The notes: generated by a model from the sequence alone, not told the origin. A stretch of DNA of 64,000 nt from Salana multivorans (GCF_003751805.1 NZ_RKHQ01000001.1:1922001-1986000), one strand, 5' to 3'. Shown: positions 26,004-39,394, counted from the stretch's first letter. Numbers and translations are program-made.

Positions 26004-26674
26004 CAGCGACGGGCGAACGTCTGGGTCATGCCGCTGACCGAGAAGGTCATCGTCGAGTCGTCGCAGGTGACGGTGCCCGGCACGTTGAGGCTCGCCTCGG
26101 CCGCGTCGGCCATGTCGATGACCTGCTCCTGGCCGGCGACGGTCGTGGTCGAGGAGCCCTCGGCCGACACGACGCTGGTCTGCGTGAGCTGGTCGCCCGC
26201 GAGCGTGTACTCCGAGGTGTAGGAGCCCTTCGAGACGGTCTCCATGTCCATCGTCTGGCCGCCGGCCTCCATCGAGATGCTCGAGGTGCTGTCGACCTCG
26301 CTCGTCCAGGTGGTCGCGTCGATCGTGACGTAGGAGTGGCCGTTGGCGTCGAACGCGTTGACGGTCATGCCCTCGCCGAGCGCCTCGAGCTGCGCCTTGA
26401 CGCTCTCCAGGTCCAGCTCCCAGTTGCCGATGAGGCACGACGCCAGGTCGCCGTCGGCGGGCGCCTCGGCCTGCGTGGTCTCCTCGGCGGACGGGGTCTC
26501 CTCCGGGGTCGCCTCCTGCGAGGTCTCCTCGGCCGGGGTCTCGGTGTCCGAGGTCGCCGGGGGCTTCGCGTCGCCCGAGCAGGCGGCGAGCGTGAGGGCG
26601 AGCGCGGAGGCGCCGAGGACGGCGAGCGCGCGGGTGGTCGTGGTCGTACGGGCGGTCAGGTGCCGGATCGACAT
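26003..26674 (-). CDS. Putative lipoprotein, first of a tandem pair
   Basis: 223 residues: twin-rich N-terminus, lipobox LTLAAC (Cys near 33), a Thr/Glu-rich acidic linker (about 35-75) and the domain [54 protein letters not shown]. It shares the pattern and spacing of the downstream gene but has a longer, acidic linker. AAGGAG 6 nt before the ATG at 26674 fixes the start. Two Cys in each domain (in the CL and TC motifs) may pair. The function is unknown. Confidence 0.83.
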   Translation of the reverse strand: MSIRHLTARTTTTTRALAVLGASALALTLAACSGDAKPPATSDTETPAEETSQEATPEETPSAEETTQAEAPADGDLASCLIGNWELDLESVKAQLEALGEGMTVNAFDANGHSYVTIDATTWTSEVDSTSSISMEAGGQTMDMETVSKGSYTSEYTLAGDQLTQTSVVSAEGSSTTTVAGQEQVIDMADAAEASLNVPGTVTCDDSTMTFSVSGMTQTFARR

Positions 26675-26879
26675 GTGGTTCTCCTTGGCGTCGGGGTTGC
26701 GAACGGATGAACGTACCTCACGCCGTCCGCGCGCGTCACCGTCGCGTGACCCACGTCTCAGTCGGTCGGGTCCGCCGCCCGGCGGTCGACGTCGGTTGCC
26801 GCCGGGTCGCCGCCGCCAGCCGTGCCCCACCCGTGGACGCCTCGTCGCCGGCCCGGGCATCGGCGATAGGCTGCCGCCC

Positions 26880-30666
<3,787 letters not shown>

Positions 30667-30682
30667 CACGTTGTCCGACGGT

Positions 30683-31483
30683 GTGACCGACCCCGCCGCC
30701 CCGGCGAGGCCGCGAGCCTGGCTCACGTTCGTGCTGATCGGGCTCGCGGCCGGGCTGCTGTCCGGCCTGTTCGGGGTCGGCGGCGGGACGGTCATCGTCC
30801 CCGCGCTCGTCGCCTTCGCCGGGTTCGACCGGCGACGGGCGGCGGGGACGTCGCTGCTCGCCATCGTGCCGACGTCGCTCGTCGGGACGCTCACCTACGG
30901 CCTCGACGGCCACGTGAGCGTCCTGACCGCGGCGATCCTCGCGGCCGGGACGGTCGTCGGCGCCCAGATCGGCGCGTGGCTGCTCGCGCGGCTGTCCCAG
31001 CAGGTGCTGCGCTGGGCGTTCGTCGCGTTCCTCGTCGTCGTGGCCGTGCAGCTCTTCCTCACCGTCCCGCTCCGGGACGGCTCGATCGAGGTCGGGCCGG
31101 GGCTGATCGCGGGCCTCGTGGCCGTGGGACTCGTGACCGGCATCCTGTCGGGGCTGCTCGGCGTCGGCGGCGGCGTCATCGTCGTGCCGGCGATGATCCT
31201 GCTGTTCGGCTACTCCGACCTGCTGGCCAAGGGCACCTCGCTGCTCATGATGATCCCGACGGCCGTCTCCGGGACGGTCGCGAACCTGCGTCGCGGGTTC
31301 GTCGACTGGCGCGGCGGCCTGCTCGTGGGGCTCGGGGCGTGCCTGACGGTGACGCTCGGGTCCTGGGTCGCGCGGCTGCTCGAGCCCCGCGTCGCCAACC
31401 TGCTGTTCGTCGCCTTCCTGCTCTTCCTCATCTGGAAGACGGTGGCCGAGGCGCTCCGCGCCCGGCGGGCGCGGCGCGGCTGA
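30683..31483 (+). CDS. TSUP (TauE/SafE) family permease
   Basis: 266-residue inner-membrane protein with the two-fold TSUP repeat: GLLSGLFGVGGGTVIVPAL near the N-terminus and GILSGLLGVGGGVIVVPAM in the middle, each starting a four-helix half. These proteins carry sulfite, sulfonates or other small organic anions; the substrate is not readable here. The GTG at 30683 (VTDPAAP) is preferred; an in-frame TTG at 30671 is possible. Only 16 nt separates it from gdhA, so it may be co-transcribed. Confidence 0.9.
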   Translation: MTDPAAPARPRAWLTFVLIGLAAGLLSGLFGVGGGTVIVPALVAFAGFDRRRAAGTSLLAIVPTSLVGTLTYGLDGHVSVLTAAILAAGTVVGAQIGAWLLARLSQQVLRWAFVAFLVVVAVQLFLTVPLRDGSIEVGPGLIAGLVAVGLVTGILSGLLGVGGGVIVVPAMILLFGYSDLLAKGTSLLMMIPTAVSGTVANLRRGFVDWRGGLLVGLGACLTVTLGSWVARLLEPRVANLLFVAFLLFLIWKTVAEALRARRARRG

Positions 31484-31484
31484 G

Positions 31485-31506
31485 GCCGCCCGTCGTCGAG
31501 GGCGGT
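31485..31506. terminator. Short GC hairpin between convergent genes
   Basis: A seven-base stem (GCCGCCC with GGGCGGT, one G-U pair) around an 8-nt loop directly follows the TSUP stop codon and faces the MFS gene end. No U-tract is present, so it is only a candidate. Confidence 0.4.
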
Positions 31507-31525
31507 AGGCCGGTGGTCGGCCCGG

Positions 31526-33022
31526 TCAGACGGCGTGCGCGACGCCGGCGTGCTCGCGGCGACGCCAGTCGGCGATCGCGACGACGAGCGCGAGGACGAG
31601 GATCGCGACGACGATCGTGAGCGACACCGAGAAGGCCCGCGCGTAGTCGGCGGTGCCGGGGTCAGCGCCGAGCACGGCGAAGAACGCCGCGGCGTTCGCG
31701 CTGACGCCGACCGCGGCCCCGATGCGCTGCATCGTCTGGAGCGCACCGGCCGCCGTCCCGGCGTCGCCGACCGGCACCTGGGCGAGCGTGAGCGTCTGGT
31801 TCGGCGAGATGACCAGCCCGTTGCCCAGCCCGGCGACCGTGAGGATGCCGGCGACGAGCCAGACGGCGCTCAGGTCCGTGCTCGCGCGGACCACGAGCAT
31901 GACGGCGAGCAGCGCGGCGGCCGAGACCGCGATCCCCACGACGACGAGCGGGCGGCCGAACCGGGAGATGAGCCGTCCGCCGAACCACGCGGCGATCGCA
32001 CCGGAGATCGAGAACGGCGTCAGCACGAGTCCCGCCTGGAGCGGCGTCAGGCCCATCCCGGTCTGCAGGTAGAGCGTCGAGGACAGCCAGACGCCGGTGA
32101 ACGCGAGGAAGTACAGCGTCGAGACCGCGACACCGAACGCGAACGACCGCATCCGCAGCAGGGCCGCCGGCAGGAGCGGCAGGCCGCCCGTCCGCTCGAC
32201 GCGGCGCTCCCACCACCACAGCGTCACCAGCAGCGCGACGCCGACGCCGATCGTCCACCACGCGGGCGTCGCGGCCGGGGACGCCGAGCCGCCGCCCTCC
32301 CCGCCCGACGTCACGAACGGCCACATGATCGCGACGACGCCGGCCGCGAGGAGGATCGAGCCGACGACGTCGAGCCGCGCCCGTCCGCCGCGGTCCCGCG
32401 CGCTGCGCGGCAGCAGCCGCCACGCGAACGGGAACAGGACGAGCCCGATCGGGACGTTGACGAGGAACACCGAGCGCCAGCCCTCCTGCGTCCCGAACAG
32501 CGCGAGCAGGGCGCCACCGGCGAGCGGGCCGATCGCGGTCGCGACGCCGACCGTCGCGCCGAACCAGCCGAAGGCGCGTCCGCGGGCCGGTCCCGTGAAC
32601 AGGTCCTGGATGAAGCCGATGATCTGCGGGTTGAGCACGCCGGCCGCGAGCCCCTGGGCGAACCGGGTCGCGGCGAGCGCGGTGCCCGTGAGGGCGAGCC
32701 CGCAGGCGGCCGACGTCAGCGCGAACGCCGCGAGGCCGACGAGGAACAGCGTGCGGCGACCGAAGACGTCGCCGAGCCGGCCCGAGGGGACGAGCGCGAG
32801 GCCGAACGCGAGGGTGTAGCCGGCGAGGATCCACTGCAGCTCGTTCGGTCCCGCGCCGAGCGAGTGCTCGATCGACGGCAGGGCGACGTTGACGATCGTG
32901 ACGTCGAGCAGCGTCATGAAGCCCGCGCCGAGGCACACGGCGAACGCCGGCCAGCGGGCGTCGCGCGGTGGCCGCGCGTCGGTGGCGTCGCGGGGGGAGT
33001 CGGGATCGGCGGGAACGGGCAC
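31526..33022 (-). CDS. DHA2-family MFS drug efflux pump (EmrB/QacA-like)
   Basis: 498 residues with about 14 predicted helices, the DHA2 layout. LLDVTIVNVALPSIE in helix 1 is the family fingerprint, followed by the loop motif PSGRLGDVFGRR and the antiporter motif region ATAIGPLAGGALL in helix 5. It is probably a proton antiporter for hydrophobic drugs or dyes. GTG at 33022. It diverges from the AraC regulator gene with 144 bp between, suggesting that the regulator controls it. Confidence 0.92.
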   Translation of the reverse strand: MPVPADPDSPRDATDARPPRDARWPAFAVCLGAGFMTLLDVTIVNVALPSIEHSLGAGPNELQWILAGYTLAFGLALVPSGRLGDVFGRRTLFLVGLAAFALTSAACGLALTGTALAATRFAQGLAAGVLNPQIIGFIQDLFTGPARGRAFGWFGATVGVATAIGPLAGGALLALFGTQEGWRSVFLVNVPIGLVLFPFAWRLLPRSARDRGGRARLDVVGSILLAAGVVAIMWPFVTSGGEGGGSASPAATPAWWTIGVGVALLVTLWWWERRVERTGGLPLLPAALLRMRSFAFGVAVSTLYFLAFTGVWLSSTLYLQTGMGLTPLQAGLVLTPFSISGAIAAWFGGRLISRFGRPLVVVGIAVSAAALLAVMLVVRASTDLSAVWLVAGILTVAGLGNGLVISPNQTLTLAQVPVGDAGTAAGALQTMQRIGAAVGVSANAAAFFAVLGADPGTADYARAFSVSLTIVVAILVLALVVAIADWRRREHAGVAHAV

Positions 33023-33166
33023 TGCTCATTCCTATCACCGGGCACCGACGGCAAGCCGGGGCGGCGCTAGGCTCACGAGCGCGCGGCCCGCGCGTCGCCC
33101 GGCTCCGGCCGCGCGCCGCGCCCCGTCCCGTCCGTCTCGTCCCACCCGCTGCTCCGCGAGGTCCCC

Positions 33167-34006
33167 GTGCCGCTCGACCACCGTCAGCTCCCGACCTTCG
33201 CCGCCGACGCCGTCGAGGTTCCGTTCGTCATCGCGGGGTTCGACGAGCTGGTCGACACCGACACCCGCTGGTCCGAGCACTCCCACCCGACCCACGAGCT
33301 GCTCTGGAACGAGCGCGGCGCCTCGTCGGTCACGGTCGGGCCGCGGACGTGGACGATCACGCCGCTGCTCGGCCTGTGGGTGCCGGCCGGCATCGTGCAC
33401 ACGGGGCTGGCGCCGGCCGGGACCTGGTACCGCACCTCGCACTTCGGCGTGCGCGCGGTCGCGTCGATCTCGGACGGGCCGGTGGCGGTCACGATCACGC
33501 CGCTGCTGCGGCTGCTGCTGCAGCGGCTGGGCGAGGAGGGGTTGTCGGACGGCTCGCGCGGCGTGACCGAGGCGATGGTGCTCGACGTCCTGCGTCCGGC
33601 CGACCGCGAGCTCATCGTGCACGTGCCGAGCGCGCAGCTCCTGCGGCCGATCGTCGACGCCGTGCGCGCCGACCCCGGCGACCCGCGGACGCTCGAGGTG
33701 TGGGCGCGCGAGCTCGGGGTCAGCACGCGCACGCTCAGCCGGGCCTTCCGCGCCGAGACCGGCCAGGGGTACTCGGCCTGGCTCTCCGCGGTGCGGACGC
33801 ACCGCGCGATCGCCCTGCTCGCCCGCGGGGAGGACCTCGCCGACGTCGCCGACGAGCTCGGGTACGCCTCGGTCAGCGCCTTCGGCGCCGCGTTCCGCCG
33901 GGTGACGGGGGCGACACCGACGTCGTTCCGTCCGCGTCCGGCCGGCGCGGGCGCCGCGCGGGTCGGGCCCGGCGCGGGCGCGCCGGTCGGGCCTGGCGCC
34001 GGCTGA
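33167..34006 (+). CDS. AraC-family transcriptional regulator
   Basis: 279 residues. The N-terminal cupin-like effector domain (about 1-140) has HSHPTHELLWNERG and VPAGIVHTG, typical of AraC sensors without a membrane part. The C-terminal pair of helix-turn-helix motifs spans about 165-255 (LEVWARELGVSTRTLSRAF and IADVADELGYAS-type second helix, ending FRRVTGATPTSFR). A Gly/Pro/Ala-rich tail closes the protein. GTG at 33167. It is likely to control the divergent efflux pump; the effector is unknown. Confidence 0.9.
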   Translation: MPLDHRQLPTFAADAVEVPFVIAGFDELVDTDTRWSEHSHPTHELLWNERGASSVTVGPRTWTITPLLGLWVPAGIVHTGLAPAGTWYRTSHFGVRAVASISDGPVAVTITPLLRLLLQRLGEEGLSDGSRGVTEAMVLDVLRPADRELIVHVPSAQLLRPIVDAVRADPGDPRTLEVWARELGVSTRTLSRAFRAETGQGYSAWLSAVRTHRAIALLARGEDLADVADELGYASVSAFGAAFRRVTGATPTSFRPRPAGAGAARVGPGAGAPVGPGAG

Positions 34007-34239
34007 CCCCGGTCCGCCGCGGCGGACGCGGTCGCCGGTCTCCGTCGCGACCCGGCTGCCGCGCCCCGGCCGCCGCCTGCCTCGCCGTCGCGCTCCGGCC
34101 GTCCTGCCGCGATCCGGCCGTCGCGACCTGCCGCCGCGCGCGGTCGCCGGCTCGCCCGTCGGCGGCCACGCGTCCGGGCATCCCGTGTCGGACCCACGGC
34201 GGGTGTCCGATCCGCGCGTTCCCTGTCGTGTTCACGCGA
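34007..34239. other. Non-coding stretch upstream of the siderophore operon
   Basis: Very GC-rich sequence between the AraC gene and the transporter promoter. I see no gene, hairpin with clear arms or repeat family member in it. Confidence 0.5.
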
Positions 34240-34268
34240 TTGCGAGCCGCGCTCGGACTGCCTACATT
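34240..34268 (+). promoter_or_regulatory. Promoter of the siderophore uptake operon
   Basis: TTGCGA (34240-34245), a 17-bp spacer and TACATT (34263-34268) form a good sigma-70-type promoter. The predicted start near 34275 falls inside the iron box just downstream. Confidence 0.68.
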
Positions 34269-34270
34269 GG

Positions 34271-34289
34271 GTAGGCAAGCCTCACCTAA
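34271..34289 (+). promoter_or_regulatory. DtxR/IdeR-type iron box
   Basis: GTAGGCAAGCCTCACCTAA matches 14 of 19 positions of the TTAGGTTAGGCTAACCTAA consensus and overlaps the predicted transcription start. This arrangement lets Fe(II)-bound DtxR/IdeR block transcription of the downstream five-gene operon. Confidence 0.8.
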
Positions 34290-34387
34290 CGTTCATCGTG
34301 CCCTCGCCCGATGACCGGGTCCCGCCCCGCGCGGGCGACCCGCCTGCGCCACGAGGCTGCACCCTCAGCGATGAATGGAGAACACCC

Positions 34388-35461
34388 ATGCGCGTCACCC
34401 GCGCCCTGGCCGCGATCGTCGCGGCCGCAGCGCTCGGCCTCACGGCCTGCGCCTCGACGAACGACGACGGCTCGTCGGCCGAGACCCCGGCGGACGCCGG
34501 GACCACCGCGAGCGGCGACGCCGGCGCGTCGGCCGACGGCGAGTACCCGATCGAGATCGACCACGCGTTCGGCACCACGACCCTCACCGAGAAGCCCGAG
34601 CGGGTCGCCACCGTCAACTGGGCGAACCACGAGGTGCCGCTCTCGCTCGGCGTCGTGCCGGTCGGCATGGCCGCGGCCAACTTCGCCGACGAGGACGGCG
34701 ACGGCCTGCTCCCCTGGGTCAAGGACGCGCTCGACGAGCTCGGTGCCGAGACGCCGGTGCTGTTCGACGAGAGCGACGGCATCGACTTCGAGGCGGTCGC
34801 CGACACCGACCCCGACGTCATCCTCGCCGCCTACTCCGGCCTCACGCAGGAGGACTACGACACGCTCTCGGAGATCGCCCCGACGGTCGCGTTCCCCGAG
34901 ACGCCGTGGACCACGTCGTGGCGCGACATGATCCGGCTCAACTCGGCCGGGATGGGCATGGCCGCCGAGGGCGACGACCTCATCGAGGAGCTGGACGGCC
35001 TGATCGCCGACGCCGCGGCGGCCAACCCGGTGCTCGCGGACAGCTCCGTCATGTTCCTCACCCACGTCGACGTCTCCGACCTCAGCGTCGTCAACTTCTA
35101 CACGCCGGCCGACACCCGCGTCGCGTACTTCGCCGACCTGGGGATGCAGACCCCGGAGAGCATCGCCTCGTTCGAGCCCGACCCGACGAACCCGTTCGCC
35201 GGCTCCATCAGCGCCGAGAACGCCGACGTGTTCGACGACGTCGACGTCATCGTCACCTACGGCGACCAGGCGATGATCGACTCCCTCAAGGCCGACCCGC
35301 TGCTGGGCCTCATGCCCGCGATCGCGAACGACGCGGTCGTCCTGCTCGACGGCTCGACCGCGGAGGCGACGGCGGCCAACCCCACGCCGCTGCAGCTCCC
35401 GTACCTCCTGGACTGGTACGTCTCGCAGCTCGTGACGGCCGCCGAGAAGTCGCAGCCGTAG
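34388..35461 (+). CDS. Iron-siderophore ABC transporter substrate-binding lipoprotein
   Basis: 357 residues. The lipobox LTAC (Cys near 19) is followed by an acidic Ser/Thr/Gly linker and a class III (FhuD/FepB-like) binding fold. KPERVATVNW and DPDVILAAYSGLTQEDYDTLSEIAPTVAF are split-lobe family signatures. It captures ferric siderophore outside the membrane and hands it to the permease pair encoded next. GGAG 7 nt before the ATG. First gene of a DtxR-boxed operon with two permeases, an ATPase and a reductase. The siderophore type cannot be read. Confidence 0.94.
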   Translation: MRVTRALAAIVAAAALGLTACASTNDDGSSAETPADAGTTASGDAGASADGEYPIEIDHAFGTTTLTEKPERVATVNWANHEVPLSLGVVPVGMAAANFADEDGDGLLPWVKDALDELGAETPVLFDESDGIDFEAVADTDPDVILAAYSGLTQEDYDTLSEIAPTVAFPETPWTTSWRDMIRLNSAGMGMAAEGDDLIEELDGLIADAAAANPVLADSSVMFLTHVDVSDLSVVNFYTPADTRVAYFADLGMQTPESIASFEPDPTNPFAGSISAENADVFDDVDVIVTYGDQAMIDSLKADPLLGLMPAIANDAVVLLDGSTAEATAANPTPLQLPYLLDWYVSQLVTAAEKSQP

Positions 35462-35468
35462 CCGGTCC

Positions 35469-36512
35469 GTGACCACCCTCGTCGACCCACCCGTCTCGGG
35501 CGCAGCACGCGTGCTGCGCCCGAGACGCCTGCGCCTGCTCTGGCTCCTCGGCCTGGTCGCCCTCGTCGTCGTGATCGCGCTGGCCTCGATCGCGCTGGGG
35601 GCGCGGGACGTCGACTGGGGGCCGATCGCGTCGGCGCTCGCGGGCAACGCCGGCACGTTCGACGAGGCGGCCGTCACCAAGCGGATCCCGCGCACGGTGC
35701 TGGCGCTGCTGGTCGGCGCGGCGCTCGGTCTGTCGGGCGCCGTCATGCAGGGCGTCACCCGCAACCCGCTCGCCGACCCGGGCATCCTCGGCGTCAACAC
35801 GGGGGCGGCGCTCGCGGTCGCGATCGGCGTCGCGTGGTTCGGCCTGTGGACGTACACGGACTACATCTGGACGGCGATCGTCGGGGCGAGCGTCACGGCC
35901 GTCGTCGTCTACGCGGTCGGCTCGCTCGGTCGCGGGGGAGCGACGCCGCTCAAGCTCGCGCTCGCGGGGGCGGCGACCTCGGCCGCGCTGGCGTCGTTCA
36001 TCACCGCCGTCGTGCTGGGCCGCAACGACATCGCCGGCGTCCTGCGCTCGTGGCAGATCGGCGGGGTCGGCGGCGCCTCCTTCGCCGCGATCGGCCAGGT
36101 GCTGCCCTTCCTCGTCGCGGGGACGGCGATCAGCCTGCTCGCCGCACGGTCGCTCAACTCCCTCGCGCTCGGCGACGAGCTCGCCGCCGGTCTCGGCGAG
36201 AACGTCGTCCTCGCCCGGCTCGGTGCCGCGCTCGGCGCGGTCGTGCTGGCCGGCGCCGCCACCGCGGTCGCCGGGCCGATCGGGTTCGTCGGCCTCGTCG
36301 TCCCGCACGTGTGCCGCCTGCTGGTCGGCCCCGACCACCGCTGGCTGCTGCCGTTCTCGGTGCTCGGCGGGGCGGCGCTGCTGACCCTGTCCGACGTCGT
36401 CGGTCGGCTCGTCGTGCGCCCGAGCGAGCTCGACGTCGGCATCGTGACGGCCTTCGTCGGCGCCCCGTTCTTCATCTGGCTGGTCCGCCGGCAGAAGGTG
36501 CGTGAGCTGTGA
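35469..36512 (+). CDS. Iron-siderophore ABC transporter permease (FecCD family), first
   Basis: 347-residue membrane subunit with about nine or ten helices. The family marks are the helix-2 RIPRTVLALLVGAALGLSGA region, MQGVTRNPLADPGILGVN and the GPIGFVGLVVPHVCRLLVGPDHR loop that couples to the ATPase. It pairs with the next gene as a heterodimer (FepD/FepG-like). GTG at 35469 follows the binding-protein stop by 7 nt, and the 3' end overlaps the next gene by 4 nt (GTGA). Confidence 0.95.
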   Translation: MTTLVDPPVSGAARVLRPRRLRLLWLLGLVALVVVIALASIALGARDVDWGPIASALAGNAGTFDEAAVTKRIPRTVLALLVGAALGLSGAVMQGVTRNPLADPGILGVNTGAALAVAIGVAWFGLWTYTDYIWTAIVGASVTAVVVYAVGSLGRGGATPLKLALAGAATSAALASFITAVVLGRNDIAGVLRSWQIGGVGGASFAAIGQVLPFLVAGTAISLLAARSLNSLALGDELAAGLGENVVLARLGAALGAVVLAGAATAVAGPIGFVGLVVPHVCRLLVGPDHRWLLPFSVLGGAALLTLSDVVGRLVVRPSELDVGIVTAFVGAPFFIWLVRRQKVREL

Positions 36513-37534
36513 CGGCCGTCGCCGTCGCCCGCGACCGCGTCCAGCGAGGCCGCCGGCGCCGCGTCATCGTCGCGGTCGTCGCCGTCGTCATCGCGGCCGC
36601 CTTCGTCGTCTCGCTCATGATCGGCCACACGTTCTACCCGATCGACCAGGTCGTCCGGGTCGTCCTCGGCGAGGACGTCGCGGGCGCCTCGTTCACGGTC
36701 GGGCGACTGCGGCTGCCCCGGGCGATCGTCGCGGTCGTCGTGGGGTTCTGCTTCGGGCTCGGCGGCGTGACCTTCCAGACGATGCTGCGCAACCCGCTCG
36801 CCAGCCCCGACATCATCGGCATCACCTCGGGGGCCGGGGCCGCCGCCTCCTTCGCGATCATCGTGCTGCGGCTGACCGACTCCCAGGTCTCGGCGTTCGC
36901 GATCGCCGCGGGGCTCGGCGTCGCGCTGCTCGTCTACGTCCTGTCGTTCCGCAGCGGGGTGCTCGGCACCCGGCTCATCCTCGTCGGCATCGGCGTGGCC
37001 GCCATGCTCGACGCGTTCACGGCCTACGTGCTCTCCCGCGCGGGAGAGTGGGACCTGCAGCTCGCCATGCGCTGGCTGTCCGGCAGCCTCAACGGGACGA
37101 CGTGGGCCGACGCGCGGATCGTCGTCGTCGCGCTCGTGGTGCTCGGACCGGTGCTGCTGTCGCAGTCGCGCAACCTCGACGCGCTCCGCCTCGGCGACGA
37201 CACCGCGGCCGCGCTGGGCGTGCGGGTCGAGCGCACCCGCGTCCTGCTCATCGTCGCCGCGGTCGGTCTCATCGCCTTCGGGACGGCCGCCGCCGGCCCG
37301 ATCGCGTTCGTCGCGTTCCTGGCCGGACCCATCGCCGCGAGGGTCGTCGGTCCGCACGGGTCGCTGCTCGTCCCGGCCGGGCTGGTCGGGGCGCTGCTCG
37401 TCGTCGTCGGGGACCTGCTGGGCCAGTGGGCGTTCGGCACCCGGTTCCCGGTCGGCGTCGTCACCGGGGTGCTCGGCGCGCCCTACCTCCTCTACCTCAT
37501 CGTCCGCACCAACCGCGCGGGAGGGTCGCTGTGA
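36509..37534 (+). CDS. Iron-siderophore ABC transporter permease (FecCD family), second
   Basis: 341 residues, the partner of the preceding permease. RLPRAIVAVVVGFCFGLGG, FQTMLRNPLASPDIIGITSG and GPIAFVAFLAGPIAARVVGPHG correspond point for point with the first permease. The predicted helix count is again about nine or ten. It starts at GTG 36509 inside the previous stop and overlaps the ATPase start by 4 nt, so the complex subunits are translationally coupled. Confidence 0.95.
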   Translation: MTAVAVARDRVQRGRRRRVIVAVVAVVIAAAFVVSLMIGHTFYPIDQVVRVVLGEDVAGASFTVGRLRLPRAIVAVVVGFCFGLGGVTFQTMLRNPLASPDIIGITSGAGAAASFAIIVLRLTDSQVSAFAIAAGLGVALLVYVLSFRSGVLGTRLILVGIGVAAMLDAFTAYVLSRAGEWDLQLAMRWLSGSLNGTTWADARIVVVALVVLGPVLLSQSRNLDALRLGDDTAAALGVRVERTRVLLIVAAVGLIAFGTAAAGPIAFVAFLAGPIAARVVGPHGSLLVPAGLVGALLVVVGDLLGQWAFGTRFPVGVVTGVLGAPYLLYLIVRTNRAGGSL

Positions 37535-38397
37535 CCGCATCGCACACGCTCACGGCCGAGGCGCTCGCCGTCGGCTACGGGGAGCGCACCGTCATCGACG
37601 GGCTCGACCTCGCCGTCCCGCCAGGCGCGATCACCGCGATCGTCGGCGCGAACGCCTGCGGGAAGTCGACGCTGCTACGCGCGATGTCCCGGCTCCTGAC
37701 GCCGAGCTCCGGGCAGGTGCTGCTCGACGGCGCGCTGGTGCATCGGATGCCGGCCAAGCGGCTCGCGCGCGTCCTCGGCCTCCTGCCGCAGTCGCCCATC
37801 GCGCCGGACGGCATCACGGTCGGCGACCTCGTCGGTCGCGGCCGGCACCCGCACCAGGGCCTGTTCTCGCGCTGGTCGCGGGAGGACGACGAGGCCGTCG
37901 CCGCCGCGCTCGAGGCCACCGACACGGTCGAGCTCGCCGACCGCGCGGTCGACGAGCTCTCGGGCGGACAGCGGCAGCGGGTGTGGATCGCGATGGCGCT
38001 CGCGCAGCGCACCGACCTGCTGCTCCTCGACGAGCCGACGACCTTCCTCGACGTCTGCCACCAGGTCGAGGTGCTGGACCTGCTCACCGACCTCAACCGC
38101 ACGCGCGGCACCACGATCGTCATGGTGCTGCACGACCTCAACCTGGCCGCGCGCTACGCGGACCACCTCGTCGCGATCGCCGACGGGCGCATCTACGCGG
38201 CCGGCCCGCCGCAGGACGTGCTCACGGTCGACACGGTGCGCGCCGTGTTCGGCATGGCGAGCCGGATCGTCCCCGACCCGGTCTCCGGCAAGCCGCTCAT
38301 GCTGCCGATCGGCCGCCACCACACGTTCGCCGACGCCGCGCCGGACGCGGTCGTCGGCGGCCAGCTCGACCCCACCGACACCCCGGAGCCCTCGTGA
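37531..38397 (+). CDS. Iron-siderophore ABC transporter ATP-binding protein
   Basis: 288-residue ABC ATPase of the FepC/FecE class. Walker A GANACGKST (about 40-48), Q-loop LLPQSP, signature LSGGQRQR (near 144), Walker B LLLLDEPTT and the switch His in VLHDLNLA are all intact. An extra ~35 residues follow the switch region and end acidic. It drives the permease pair on the cytoplasmic face. Its start and stop each overlap the neighbours by 4 nt. Confidence 0.96.
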   Translation: MTASHTLTAEALAVGYGERTVIDGLDLAVPPGAITAIVGANACGKSTLLRAMSRLLTPSSGQVLLDGALVHRMPAKRLARVLGLLPQSPIAPDGITVGDLVGRGRHPHQGLFSRWSREDDEAVAAALEATDTVELADRAVDELSGGQRQRVWIAMALAQRTDLLLLDEPTTFLDVCHQVEVLDLLTDLNRTRGTTIVMVLHDLNLAARYADHLVAIADGRIYAAGPPQDVLTVDTVRAVFGMASRIVPDPVSGKPLMLPIGRHHTFADAAPDAVVGGQLDPTDTPEPS

Positions 38398-39341
38398 CCC
38401 GCCCCACCCCGACGGCCGGTGCGCCGTCCCGCGTGTTCCCCGCCGTCGTCGAGTCGCTGGAGCGGCTGTCGCCGAGCTTCGTCCGCGTCACGTTCGCGGG
38501 CGAGGAGCTGCGCGACCTCGCGCCCGGCGGGCCGGACCAGCGGATCAAGCTCATCGTCCCGCTGCCGGGCTCGCGCGTGAGCACCCTCCCGGACGGCGCC
38601 GACTGGTACTCCGTCTGGCGCCGGCTCGACGCGACCGAGCGCAACCCGATGCGCACCTACACGATCCGGGGGGTCGCGGCCGGGCGGCTCGTCGTCGACG
38701 TCGTCGCGCACGGCGACACCGGGCCTGCCTCGCGGTGGATCGCCCGGGCCGAGGTGGGCGACCGCCTGCTCGTCGTCGGACCGGACGGCAGCAGCCGCCT
38801 CCCGGTCGGCGGCAGCGAGTGGCACCCCGGCGCGGCGACGACGCTGCTCGTCGCCGGCGACGAGACCGCGGTGCCCGCGGCCTGCCGGATCCTGGAGAGC
38901 CTGCCGGCCGACGCGCGGGGCGCCGTCTTCCTCGAGGTCCCGACCGCCGCCGACGCCCTCGCCGTGCGCCGGCCCGCCGGCGTCGATGTGCACTGGCTGG
39001 CGCGGGAGGACGGCCCCGGCGGCGGCGCGGGCGGCGGCGCGGGCGGCGTCGTCGGCTCCCGGCTCACCCCCGCCGTCAGGGCGTGGGCGGCGGACCACCT
39101 CGCGCCGGTCGGGGACGGTCGGCCCGGCGCTGGTCCGGCCGAGGAGCCCGGCCTGCTCAACCCCGGCACCGAGCTGCTGTGGGAGGTGCCGTCCGGGCCG
39201 GCCGACGGCGGTTACGCGTGGCTGGCGGGGGAGGCCGGCGTCATCACGGGTCTGCGCCGTCACCTCGTGCGGGACCTCGGCATCGACCGGTCGCGCGTGG
39301 CGTTCATGGGGTACTGGAAGCTCGGCCGGCCGGAGAACTGA
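38394..39341 (+). CDS. Siderophore-interacting protein (ferric-siderophore reductase), operon copy
   Basis: 315 residues, SIP/ViuB family, last gene of the transporter operon, so iron is probably released from the same siderophore the operon imports. FAD motif RTYTIRG (about residues 86-92), VVDVVAHGDTGPASRW, AGDETAVPAACRIL and the final FMGYWKLG are present. A Gly/Ala-rich insertion (GGGAGGGAGG) interrupts the NAD-side domain. It is only moderately like the first SIP at 24435, so it is not a recent duplicate. Confidence 0.94.
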   Translation: MTRPTPTAGAPSRVFPAVVESLERLSPSFVRVTFAGEELRDLAPGGPDQRIKLIVPLPGSRVSTLPDGADWYSVWRRLDATERNPMRTYTIRGVAAGRLVVDVVAHGDTGPASRWIARAEVGDRLLVVGPDGSSRLPVGGSEWHPGAATTLLVAGDETAVPAACRILESLPADARGAVFLEVPTAADALAVRRPAGVDVHWLAREDGPGGGAGGGAGGVVGSRLTPAVRAWAADHLAPVGDGRPGAGPAEEPGLLNPGTELLWEVPSGPADGGYAWLAGEAGVITGLRRHLVRDLGIDRSRVAFMGYWKLGRPEN

Positions 39342-39394
39342 CCGGACTGCCCGCCCCCTGCCTCACTCCACCAGCCAGCCCCCCAACCACCAGC

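Noticed and set aside
33061..33085. DtxR box in the MFS-AraC gap
   Set aside because: Only a CTAGGCTCAC core matches; the outer arms do not, so the fit to the 19-bp consensus is poor.
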